A DNA stretch of 64,000 bases from Bacteroidales bacterium (GTDB taxonomy: Bacteria > Bacteroidota > Bacteroidia > Bacteroidales > Lentimicrobiaceae). Below the pieces are notes generated by a model that was not told where the DNA came from, did not search any database, and saw nothing but the letters and a program-made list of their open reading frames with translations. Shown one piece after another: positions 18,823 through 27,466 of the stretch (the first letter of the stretch is position 1; each line of letters opens with the position of its first letter). The position numbers and the translations under genes are program-made. Where the stretch lies: contig JADIZB010000034.1 in assembly GCA_016705005.1 (NCBI GenBank), positions 124,001 to 188,000 on the forward strand, read 5' to 3'.

Positions 18823-19854
18823 TCACTTACAATACTTGTCCAGCATATTTACAGCATTGCGGTGCCCGAGTTCAACTGCCTTTTTCCAATCGGCACAGGC
18901 TTCAGACTGCTTGCCAGTTCGCTGGTATGCAAAGGCCCTGTTGTAATAGGTTTCAGCATTGCCAGGTTGTTTTGTAACGGCTTTTGAATAATCATCGGTG
19001 GCATCAATAAACCGTTCCAGCATAAACCGGCAATTTCCCCGGTTCACATAAGCCTGGGTATATTCAGGATCCAGATTCAGCGACCTGGTGAACATATCAT
19101 CCGCTTCATTAAATTTTTTCAGCGCAGCAAGTGATGTCCCTTTGTTATAATAGGCCAATGCATGCGTAGGTACTTTGGCAATGGCTTCGTCATAAGCAGC
19201 AATGGCTTCTGCATGTTTGCCAAGTTTGGCAAGCACAACACCTTTGTAATTGATGGCATCGGTGTAATTTGGCGCCCATTTGATGGTGGTATTAAAGTCG
19301 GAAAGTGCATCTGAATAACGCTGCAGTTCAAGATACATTTGTCCGCGGTAATAGTAATATGCAGCCTGCATAGGCCTGATCCGGATCGATTGGGTGAAAT
19401 CTTCATCAGCACCTTTGTAATCCTTTAATTCCCATTTCGCTTTACCTCTGTAGAAATAGGCATCAGGATTCCGCTGGAGGATTTCTATGGATTTGGTAAA
19501 CTGCTCAATGGCACCATTAAGGTCACCTTTTGAAGCCATCTGAATTCCAAGCCTTCTTTCTTCGGCACCCTTTCCGCGGAATTTAATCTGTTCAAACATT
19601 TTTGCCTTACGATCGGCCTCAGCAAGCTGCTTTTTACCAGGGGCATAATTATCCACCAGGGGGATCTGATCAAAATCGTCTTGTCCGGCGACAGCCGGCA
19701 TTCTGTTTGTATCGGTCGATCTGACAATTGTCTGCTTATTACCGGCAGAATCCGCAGCGGTGGTAACGGAAGCTTTCTGGTCGTTGTTGCAGGATGAGAT
19801 GTTCAGGACAATCATAAGTCCGAAGAAGAAAAACGGTAATTTCAGGTGTTTCAT
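18823..19854 (-). CDS. Tetratricopeptide repeat lipoprotein
   Basis: Start at 19854 gives a lipoprotein leader (MKHLKLPFFFFGLMIV, lipobox ISSC). After a low-complexity linker of about 60 residues, about seven TPR units follow (for example AYFYRGKAKWELKDYKGADED, AYYNKGTSLAALKKFNEADD, AYVNRGNCRFMLERFIDA). The last unit is EACADWKKAVELGHRNA. TPR arrays are protein-binding scaffolds; the partner is unknown. It is predicted to be membrane anchored and periplasmic. It lies between lpxB and comEC on the same strand, with gaps of 70 and 110 bases, so co-transcription is possible but not evident. Confidence 0.88.
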   Translation of the reverse strand: MKHLKLPFFFFGLMIVLNISSCNNDQKASVTTAADSAGNKQTIVRSTDTNRMPAVAGQDDFDQIPLVDNYAPGKKQLAEADRKAKMFEQIKFRGKGAEERRLGIQMASKGDLNGAIEQFTKSIEILQRNPDAYFYRGKAKWELKDYKGADEDFTQSIRIRPMQAAYYYYRGQMYLELQRYSDALSDFNTTIKWAPNYTDAINYKGVVLAKLGKHAEAIAAYDEAIAKVPTHALAYYNKGTSLAALKKFNEADDMFTRSLNLDPEYTQAYVNRGNCRFMLERFIDATDDYSKAVTKQPGNAETYYNRAFAYQRTGKQSEACADWKKAVELGHRNAVNMLDKYCK

Positions 19855-19926
19855 TTTTATAATGATATTGTGCACAAATGTAATGAGAAATCAGATCAGC
19901 GCCTGCCCGTGCTATTCAGTACAGAG

Positions 19927-21024
19927 TTATCGGGCAAGGAAATTGACAATCACAGAGGCCGCTTTTGCTGAAGCGCCTGAATCACCCAGCAGATGCCGGA
20001 GATCATCAAAACCACTGATCATCCCTGATCGGTATTTCGTATCGTCGAGTAGCCTTTTCAGTTCATCCTTCAGATTCTGAGAAGTCAGTTCGCCCTGAAT
20101 GAGTTCTCTGACTATGAGTTTATCCATGATCAGGTTTACCAGAGAAATATACTTCACCTTAATCACCTGACGGGCAATAAGGTATGAAATTATTCCGCCT
20201 TTATAACAAACGACTTCAGGCGTGCCGATCAGGGCTGTTTCAAGTGTGGCAGTGCCGGAGGTTACCAGGGCGGCCGCTGATTGCTTGAGCAGATCATAGG
20301 TGCGGTTCATAATAACCGGAACCGGTGAACCTGCCAATATTTTTTTATAAAAGTCTTCTCCAAGGGTGGGTACTCCGGCAATGGCAAATTCAATATCCGG
20401 AAAATCCCTTGTTACTGAAAGCATGATCGGAAGCACTTTCCTGATCTCCTGCTGCCTGCTGCCGGGAAGCAGGGCTACCCGTCTTTTTCCGTTTTCGGGA
20501 AGCACCGGACTGACTGTTTTTTCAGCAAGTGCATCCAGTAACGGGTGACCCGAAAATTCAACTTCTACTCCATGCCGTGCATAGTATTCCTTCTCAAAGG
20601 GAAGAATTACAATCATTTTATCCACCGAACTTCTGATGGTTTTAATCCGTGATTGTTTCCAGGCCCACAACTGCGGCGAAATATAGTAGATAACCGGTAT
20701 TTTCCGCTTGTGGGCGAATTCCGCAACGCGAAGATTGAACCCGGGATAATCAACCAGAATTATGGCATCCGGTGCATACTCAAGAATGTCCTTTTTGCAA
20801 TAGGCGAGGTTTCCAAGGATGGTCCTGAGGTTAGCCAGCACCTCCAGAAATCCCATAAATGCAAGATCGCGGTAGTGCTTAACCACAATTGCCCCCTGCT
20901 TTTCCATCAGGTCACCTCCCCAGCAGCGAAACTCCGCCGAAGTATCAAGTTTTCTGATCTCCCTGATAAGGTTGGATGCATGCAGGTCGCCGGAAGCCTC
21001 CCCGGCTATGATATAATACTTCAT
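19927..21024 (-). CDS. lpxB: Lipid-A-disaccharide synthase
   Basis: A 365-residue GT-B glycosyltransferase. It shows the family signatures GEASGDLHA at residue 8, YYISPQLWAWK near 115, GHPLLDAL, LLPGSRQQEI and LVTSGTATLET. It joins UDP-2,3-diacylglucosamine to lipid X to form the lipid A disaccharide on the inner face of the inner membrane. Its start overlaps the stop of the small upstream membrane protein by four bases (21021-21024), which signals translational coupling. surE lies two genes upstream, an arrangement known in Bacteroidota. Confidence 0.96.
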   Translation of the reverse strand: MKYYIIAGEASGDLHASNLIREIRKLDTSAEFRCWGGDLMEKQGAIVVKHYRDLAFMGFLEVLANLRTILGNLAYCKKDILEYAPDAIILVDYPGFNLRVAEFAHKRKIPVIYYISPQLWAWKQSRIKTIRSSVDKMIVILPFEKEYYARHGVEVEFSGHPLLDALAEKTVSPVLPENGKRRVALLPGSRQQEIRKVLPIMLSVTRDFPDIEFAIAGVPTLGEDFYKKILAGSPVPVIMNRTYDLLKQSAAALVTSGTATLETALIGTPEVVCYKGGIISYLIARQVIKVKYISLVNLIMDKLIVRELIQGELTSQNLKDELKRLLDDTKYRSGMISGFDDLRHLLGDSGASAKAASVIVNFLAR

Positions 21025-21329
21025 AGATTGAGAAAGAAGATGCTGACGGCACTTTTGTCGAGCAATACAAAATAGAGAATGATCAGCATGAAAGTCATGG
21101 TTAAGGCACCCATTCCGGATTTTTCGAAATGAAGTTTGCGCATGTAATGCCTCATAAGCAGGATCGCGGGTATAAAAGCGATCAGCACGATTTTATTCCG
21201 GGGTTCAAAATCGGAAAACAGCCTGTAAACAAGAGGGCCGGCTGCAATAACTATTAAAGCCGTTACAAGGCTCAGCAACAGGCTTATAAAAGCACCGACA
21301 AAGAAGTTATCATTTTTCCACATAGCCAA
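21021..21329 (-). CDS. Small membrane protein between surE and lpxB
   Basis: A 102-residue protein with three hydrophobic segments (about 9-32, 45-58 and 73-92) and a basic linker (RHYMRKLHFEKSG). I do not recognise the family, but uncharacterised membrane proteins occur at this position between surE and lpxB in other Bacteroidota. It overlaps the lpxB start by four bases. A second Met at codon 3 could be the start. A role in lipid A assembly is suggested only by position. Confidence 0.65.
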   Translation of the reverse strand: MAMWKNDNFFVGAFISLLLSLVTALIVIAAGPLVYRLFSDFEPRNKIVLIAFIPAILLMRHYMRKLHFEKSGMGALTMTFMLIILYFVLLDKSAVSIFFLNL

Positions 21330-21537
21330 TCAGGAGACCCGGGGTATTTGTAAAAGTAAAAAGTAAAAAATAAAAAGTTTAAAGTTAAAAGTAATATCTG
21401 TGTCAGGTGGCAGGTGGGGTAAAAAACAAATGGTCTGAAGTGATGTGTAGACTCTGTCTGACTTTCAGTCTGTAATGATGTCCGGAAGGATCTACCGGAA
21501 TCATCAGTCAGGCTTTCAATCACCTCTTTGAATCGGA

Positions 21538-22323
21538 TCATCCCTGCTGATCAAGATTCCCCGTTTCCCATTCCCTGAGCAAAGGTATGGTTTTATGGGA
21601 AGTCAGATCAAAGTGAACAGGTACGACTGAAACATAATTGTTATTCAGTGCCCATTCATCGGTATCCTCACCTTCATCCCTGTTCCGGAAAATACCGGTC
21701 AGCCAGAAATAGTCACGCTGATGCGGATCTTTCCGCTGGTCGAACTTCTCGTCCCAGAATGCCATGGCCTGCCTGACTACTCTGATTCCTTTAATCGGAG
21801 AACCATTCACTGCTGGTATGTTCACATTGAGGCAGGTGTATTCAGGCAACCCTTTAACAAGTACATTTCTGGCAATAGAAAGTATGTAAGGTTCACATTT
21901 GCTGAAATCGGCCGTGTAAGTGTAGTCATTCAATGAGAAACCGATGGATGGGATGTTTTCCATGGCACCTTCAAGTACGGCTGCCATTGTTCCCGAATAA
22001 ATCACGTTGACCGATGAATTGGAGCCATGGTTGATGCCCGAGACAATCAGATCCGGATTCCGTCCCAGAATGGCTTTCTGCCCAAGTTTTATGCAATCAG
22101 CGGGTGTGCCGGTGCAGGAATACTCAGTGTAGCCGGTTTCTTCAGCAAGTTTATGCACCCTGAGCGGGGAGGTTATGGTTACCGCATGGCCCATTCCCGA
22201 CATGGGTTTATCCGGTGCCACAACCAGCACATCACCCAGCTGACGCATCACTCCAATCAGGGTTCTGAGTCCGGGGGCGTGGATGCCATCGTCGTTGGTA
22301 ATCAGTATCAAAGGTTTTGTCAT
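21538..22323 (-). CDS. surE: 5'/3'-nucleotidase SurE
   Basis: A 261-residue SurE protein. The metal-binding TNDDG at the N-terminus, the central SGINHGSN and the STP-like motif STMAAVLEGA identify the family. SurE hydrolyses nucleoside monophosphates and short polyphosphates in the cytosol and is linked to stress survival. It is the first gene of a probable unit with the small membrane protein and lpxB; the gap to the next gene is about 210 bases, so a separate promoter there is possible. Confidence 0.95.
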   Translation of the reverse strand: MTKPLILITNDDGIHAPGLRTLIGVMRQLGDVLVVAPDKPMSGMGHAVTITSPLRVHKLAEETGYTEYSCTGTPADCIKLGQKAILGRNPDLIVSGINHGSNSSVNVIYSGTMAAVLEGAMENIPSIGFSLNDYTYTADFSKCEPYILSIARNVLVKGLPEYTCLNVNIPAVNGSPIKGIRVVRQAMAFWDEKFDQRKDPHQRDYFWLTGIFRNRDEGEDTDEWALNNNYVSVVPVHFDLTSHKTIPLLREWETGNLDQQG

Positions 22324-22385
22324 TCAGTAATTATTTTCGATTATCATTCTTTTTTGCATGTATGCCCATCAGAAACAGACAAGTT

Positions 22386-22830
22386 GGCTCAACTTCCGCT
22401 GGGATGCGGGGCGAGAGACAAGGAACTTAACTCCCTATCCTCTACTCATTACTCATTACTCACTACTCATTACTCCTACTGCCTACTGCCTACTGCTTAC
22501 TTTTCACCGGGACGCGGGGCGAGAGACGAGGGACGTAACTCCCTATTCCCTAGTCATTACTCATTACTCCTTACTCCTTACTCCTTACTGTCTACTGCCT
22601 ACTTTACACCGGGACGTGGGACGAGAGACGAAACTCCTTACTCCATACTCCTTACTGCCTGCTTTACACCGGGACGTGAGGCAATAGGCGAGAAAATAGG
22701 GACGTAACTCCTTACTCCTTACTCATTACTCATTACTCATTACTCATTACTCCTTACTCATTACTCATTACTCATTACTCATTACTCATTACTCATAACT
22801 CATAACTCATAACTCATAACTCCCTACTCC
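22386..22830 (+). repeat. Non-coding repeat field: 7-base unit and an interspersed 30-40 base unit
   Basis: The segment about 22708-22829 is a nearly perfect run of the 7-mer CTCATTA and its variants CTCCTTA and CTCATAA, about 17 units. The part before it alternates similar 7-mer stretches with four copies of a block starting GGGACGCGGGGCGAGAGAC (at about 22401, 22509, 22612 and 22671). It fills the gap between surE and the DUF502 gene. An open frame crosses it on the plus strand but is a low-complexity translation, not a gene. Confidence 0.85.
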
Positions 22831-22841
22831 AACAAAAACTC

Positions 22842-23467
22842 CTATCCATTCTCCTCAACCGGCTGTTGTGCTTGCTTACCATCAACAGACGTAACGCCTG
22901 CACTCACGATAAATTTCATCACTTCGGCCGGATGAGCAGTAAGCGGGGTTATATTTTCTACCGCAACGATAAACAGGTTGCCTGAAAAGTTATACGAATG
23001 CGGCAGATAAACAGCCACTTTCCCTTTGGGTATTCCGAGGTTTGACAGATCTTTCTGGGTGATAAACCCCATTTTTTCGAGATTGGCATCCTGGCTGACT
23101 TTAACAAGTACCGGTTCAGTAAACCTTCGCTCCTTGCCGACAAATGCCGACATAAAGTCTTTGATGGATGTATAGATGATCTTGACAAGCGGAGCCTGGC
23201 TGATCAGTTTGTCGAGGTAAGAAACAATGGCCTGAATACAATGGAGGACCCCAGGAAACCGATCAGCGTAATGGTTCCAAGAATTACAACCATACCCAGT
23301 CCCGGAATTCTGAAGCCGAAAATCTCAAGTATGACATCCGTAAGGATACCGTCAACTATCCTGAAGGATTTGTAAATGATATAGATCGTCAGCGAAACAG
23401 GGGCAGTAAAAAGCAGGCCCTGGAGAAACCATGCCAGCAGATTTTTTGAAAATTTTTTATCACCCAT
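22842..23467 (-). CDS. DUF502 family membrane protein, frameshifted
   Basis: Two frames together make one DUF502 protein. The first covers the two membrane segments (LLAWFLQGLLFTAPVSLTIY; GLGMVVILGTITLIGFLG) and stops at 23204. The second supplies YLDKLISQAPLVKIIYTSIKD, matching the family signature PLVKxIY, and runs to the stop at 22842. One extra base near 23229 (a GG pair) restores the whole frame. The start at 23467 fits family length; another Met lies at 23488. DUF502 function is unknown. As the family is conserved, a sequencing error is the likelier cause of the break. Confidence 0.75.
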
Positions 23468-23584
23468 AGCTATAACATTGATATTCAATACTTTTGATTC
23501 ATTATGTGTTTCATGAAATTTTGAGCAAAGGTAGTTAATGATGGCTTACAAAAGTTGAATAGTAGCATCCGAAAGATGTAATAA

Positions 23585-23612
23585 AAAACCCCCGATCGAA
23601 AACGGAGGTTTT
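23585..23612 (-). terminator. Terminator after the dockerin-like gene
   Basis: A stem of ten pairs with one mismatch (AAAACCCCCG with CGGAGGTTTT) around an eight-base loop, 33 bases downstream of the stop codon. It ends the fibre-gene transcription unit that runs toward lower coordinates. Confidence 0.78.
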
Positions 23613-23645
23613 ATTATTTAACAGCCTGATAAAGATGGAATAACC

Positions 23646-25142
23646 CTAGGGCGTTACCGAAGTTACAAAAGCTGCCCCATTGTTGTCAATAATTGTAACA
23701 TCCCCGGTATCCACACTGGCATCACCATTCACGTCGGTGGCCACATAACCCATTACAAACGCTGCAGAATCATTGTCAACCGGGGTGGCATCGCCGGTAT
23801 CGACCGAGCCGTCCTGATTCACATCACCCCCATAAATGGCATAGTATGTGCCCGGTCCGGCCATCAGGAGCAGGTTGCCACCGTACGCTTTGGCAGGGGC
23901 ATCAAAACTATAGTTAACAGTGGTTCCGGCAAAGGAAACCGGCGAAGCAGTGGTGGTTTCAATGCTGTTGCGGTGACGCACGGTTACATAATAAGAACCG
24001 CTGTAGAGACCGGGCAGAGTAACGGCTGTTGTACCGGTAGTGCTCAGGTTCACATTGTTTACAGTAAGAACTTTGGTAGAATACGCGGCTGAATTGTGTA
24101 ATTCGATGCTGACCTGATCCGCGGTAAGGCCGGGAAACTGAGGGCCAACTTCATTCTGTGCCTTACGCATGGTTCCTGATCCGTTGTACAGGCCTTCAAG
24201 AAAAGCAGTCAGGTTAAATGTTTTGTTTGTCAGCTGCTGCAATCCTGTAAAAGAGCCAAACTCTGTGAGTCCGTTGGCCGTAAGTATATCAGTCGCGGTA
24301 TTTGTGGCGCTGAAATAAACTACCGAGGTCGGGTTCACGCGAAGGCAGTAAATCTGGCTTTCGGTGCCCACCACATCGGCCGGCATGTATTTGAATGTTG
24401 CGTTGCAGGAAAATCCGGAAATGTTGCTCGGCGTTACATTCCAATAACGGTTAATATAGCTGCCGATGGCGCCCGGATAGGCTGAATTGACCAGGTTTAC
24501 ACCAAGATAATTGCCGGAACCGAATGACCCTCCGGTAAAAGTCGTTGTAACCGGAGCATATTCTGCTGTCCCGGTGTTATCCCCAACAGGGAAAGTAAAA
24601 CTCCCGGCTGCACTGAACGACTTCCGCAACTGTCCGCTTCCCGTTGCGATAACCATGGATGTTGCCGATGGGGTACCGGCAACGGTAGCCGCAGTCCCCA
24701 GGGTCAGGTTATTGGTTTGCAGGTTAAGCCTGCCGTTGGTGAAGGTAAATACTCCGTTTACCGTAGCATTGCCATTCAGATTTACCCCGGCTGCATTGTT
24801 GAGGGTCAGGTTGCCAAAGATATTCTGGCCGGAGATACCCTGGACTCCGGTTCCTGACATACTGATGGTTCCGGTCCCCAGATTGGAAGCCGATGCATTC
24901 AGGTTGTTCAGGTTTCCGGATAAAATAACTGTTCCCTGGTTGTTGAGTGTGCCCCCATTCTGTATGGTGAGTGCCGATGCGCTCACCAGGGTTGTACCGG
25001 CAGTAACCCTCAGGGTTGTGCCTGAAGTGATGATGTTATCTGCAACCAGGCCTGATGAAAGCAGCAATGATACTGCAACGCTGAGAATGCGAAGACCTGT
25101 GTATCCGCCGAATCGGTTTATTTTTTTTGTTTTCATTTTCAT
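23646..25142 (-). CDS. Secreted beta-solenoid-like protein with C-terminal dockerin-like repeats
   Basis: A 498-residue protein with a Sec leader (about 1-35, ending SGLVAD). Residues 36-175 are Asn/Gly/Thr-rich repeats (SGNLNNLN, NLTLNNAAGVNLNGN) like those of beta-helix surface proteins. A middle beta domain follows (FTFPVGDNTGTAEYAP, YINRYWNVTP). The last 60 residues hold two dockerin-like Ca-binding repeats: DVNQDGSVDTGD and DVNGDASVDTGD, each followed by AAFV. No T9SS domain is present, and the protein ends ...VTP. In cellulosomal systems such repeats bind cohesin, but no cohesin is seen here. Its start is 42 bases after the stop of fibre gene A, so it is probably co-transcribed. Confidence 0.82.
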   Translation of the reverse strand: MKMKTKKINRFGGYTGLRILSVAVSLLLSSGLVADNIITSGTTLRVTAGTTLVSASALTIQNGGTLNNQGTVILSGNLNNLNASASNLGTGTISMSGTGVQGISGQNIFGNLTLNNAAGVNLNGNATVNGVFTFTNGRLNLQTNNLTLGTAATVAGTPSATSMVIATGSGQLRKSFSAAGSFTFPVGDNTGTAEYAPVTTTFTGGSFGSGNYLGVNLVNSAYPGAIGSYINRYWNVTPSNISGFSCNATFKYMPADVVGTESQIYCLRVNPTSVVYFSATNTATDILTANGLTEFGSFTGLQQLTNKTFNLTAFLEGLYNGSGTMRKAQNEVGPQFPGLTADQVSIELHNSAAYSTKVLTVNNVNLSTTGTTAVTLPGLYSGSYYVTVRHRNSIETTTASPVSFAGTTVNYSFDAPAKAYGGNLLLMAGPGTYYAIYGGDVNQDGSVDTGDATPVDNDSAAFVMGYVATDVNGDASVDTGDVTIIDNNGAAFVTSVTP

Positions 25143-25184
25143 GGCTTATTAAGTTAACAAATTTAATACAAAAAGAGTTAAAAA

Positions 25185-27337
25185 TCAATTGGATTGACCT
25201 CCGGATGACAGATTTGAACCGGAAGAAGTTTTCACCGGTAACGGATTACCGGTCGCAGATGGCTTTGTAAGATCTTCAATGGCTTTCTTAACCTTGGTCA
25301 CCTTTTGCGCAGTGCCTATGGGCCCACCAGCACCTGAAGGAGTAGCCATACTGCCTGAATTCTGCGCATTTATTGCCGGAACTGAAGGTTTTGGCCTGAC
25401 GGATTCTTCAGATGGCTTGTTCGGATCAGGCAGTGTAGATGGATGTATTCCAACCACAAGGTTTCCGTTTTCATAATAAAGGCCTTCGCCATCGGTTTGT
25501 GTATCGGAATCGTTGTGCAACCCACGGGCAAGATTCTGATTGTAACCGGCACTGATCACTTCGCGCGGAAGGTTTGGATTTTCGTAACCCGCCCGCTTGC
25601 CGATGGCAATGTAGGATATGGTTACCGAGCTTTTACCGTCGTTGTTTTCAGCTACCTTAAATCCTTTGCCCGAAACTTCGGCCAGATAAACGCCATTTGA
25701 ACTACCGGTCGGCGTAACAGTAACCACAACTGGTGTTTCAGTTGAAACTGCGGCGGCAAAGGCCGGATCAAAATCTATGCTGACTTTTCCATCCGAAAGG
25801 TGGCATAACCGCTGGTCTGGACCGTAACATCGGTAGATACATTGGTGTAAAGAACTGTATTGGTTCCCGTACCGTTCTCCTGGAGGTGCACATCAAGGTT
25901 GTTTTTAAAGACCAAGCCGTTGGAATACATCGCGTAGTTTTCCCCTTCAGCATAAACACCGTAAACTTTACCATGGATATCGGCGCCCATCAGGTCACCC
26001 CAGGCTCCTATACCGATCCCGGTATTTGCCTGGCTGCTTTTACCACCACCGATCGTGTAACTGGTGAAATATCCACCATAGTTTGTTAATGCGCTATTCT
26101 TATAGCCCAGAGATCCCCAGTAAAAACCACCCTGCTCAGCCCCTAAAATCCCGCCGCAACGGCCATAATCGTTGTAATTGAATCCTGATGAGCCAAAGGA
26201 ATAAAGATCGCCCCAAAAGGAATAGCCCTTAGTTGCACTGTTACTTGCATAATAGGCATAGCCGGTTCCATCGTTTTGGGAACTACGGGTTCTGAACGAA
26301 TATAAGTTAGACTGTCCGGAACCATTCACTGGATCTTCCGAATGGTAAAAATAATTGGTATATATGTTACTATACCCCGAAAAAGTCAGACCATAATCAT
26401 CATAATTCACCTGCAACCTGGCAAAAGGTTCATTAGTGCCGATTCCGACATTACCGCCCACCGGCTGAAGTACCAGGGGATTCGTACCATTATAGGTTCC
26501 AACCCAGAATTGAGCATTGGCTGGTGTCGGATTATAATTCCAGATGAGAAAGCCCTTGTTATCGGTTGACTGCCCGACATACATAAGTGCGGTACCGGCA
26601 TCATCCCCAACAGATAAATTGGTGACTGAATTAAAATTACTCAGAGGTGTTCCGAATATTCCTGTTGGTGTACCACTGACTTTTGCCACATGCAACATCC
26701 CTTCAGGAATGATATTGCCTACGCCGACTTTACCACCGGCTGGCTGGAGTATCAAAGGGTTTAAACCACTGAAGGTGCCTACATAAAATTTGGCCTGGGC
26801 CGGATCCGGGTTATAATTCCAGACCAGATAACCTAAATTATAATCTGATTGCCCGACATACAGAAGGGCCTCACCGGTGTTGTTGCCAATGGAAACACTC
26901 GTCGTACCGGGAATTGCAAGAATATCGGATCCGAATAAAGCGGTATTCCCTGAGCTGTTGGTTGCCACATGGAATGGCGCAGAAGGCGCACTGGTTCCGA
27001 TGCCCACATTTCCGGTATTATAATAAATGCTGGACCCGTTGTTCAACCATTGCCCTGTGTTGCTTCCAACCAGGTTCCACGAAGGAGCGGCTGGTGTACC
27101 TGAGTTAACATAAAGGCCGGGCGAACTGTTGGTCTGGAACACCACCAGGCCGGTAGCCGGACTAACTATGGCATTACGCTGGGCCAGGGTCATCCTGGGG
27201 GCCAGAAACCCACGGGTAGTACTTTTTACATCCAGCATGGCTGAATTGTCGGGGGATGTGCCGTCGGAATTGATTGCTACCTGGGCATGGGCATTCAGTC
27301 CGATGAACAGGATTATAAATAAGTACAGGTTTCTCAT
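25185..27337 (-). CDS. Fibre array gene A: secreted modular protein, frameshifted
   Basis: A frameshift splits the gene at about 25796. The first 520 residues run from 27337. The C-terminal part, from YATF on, continues in a second frame to 25185. One missing T in a TTTT run (GCCACCTTT(T)CGG) explains it, and the joined sequence matches paralogue B. It has a Sec leader ending AHAQ, the shared N-terminal module (VAINSDGTSPDNSAMLDVKS; RGFLAPRMTLAQRNAI; GLYVNSGTPAAPSW), a middle of about 330 residues with NPLVLQPVGG- and VGIGT-type repeats, and a C-terminal domain with TVLYTNVSTDVTVQTSGYA and YIAIGKRAGYENP. The C-terminus has a Pro/Gly/Ser-rich tail. Function unknown. Confidence 0.8.
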
Positions 27338-27466
27338 AATTTAATTTTTTATCGGTTTGTTTACTGCTTTTTAATTGAATCTGTTAATGCTCTATTTAGA
27401 ATCCGGAATTCCTCCTTCGTTTGATTTACCATATCATCCATGCAATGTGTCTTTGCCAGACCATGC

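Noticed and set aside
22027..22707. 226-codon plus-strand frame over surE and the 7-base repeats
   Set aside because: Its end is the repeated LLTTHYS-like translation of CTCATTA units and its start is antisense to surE.
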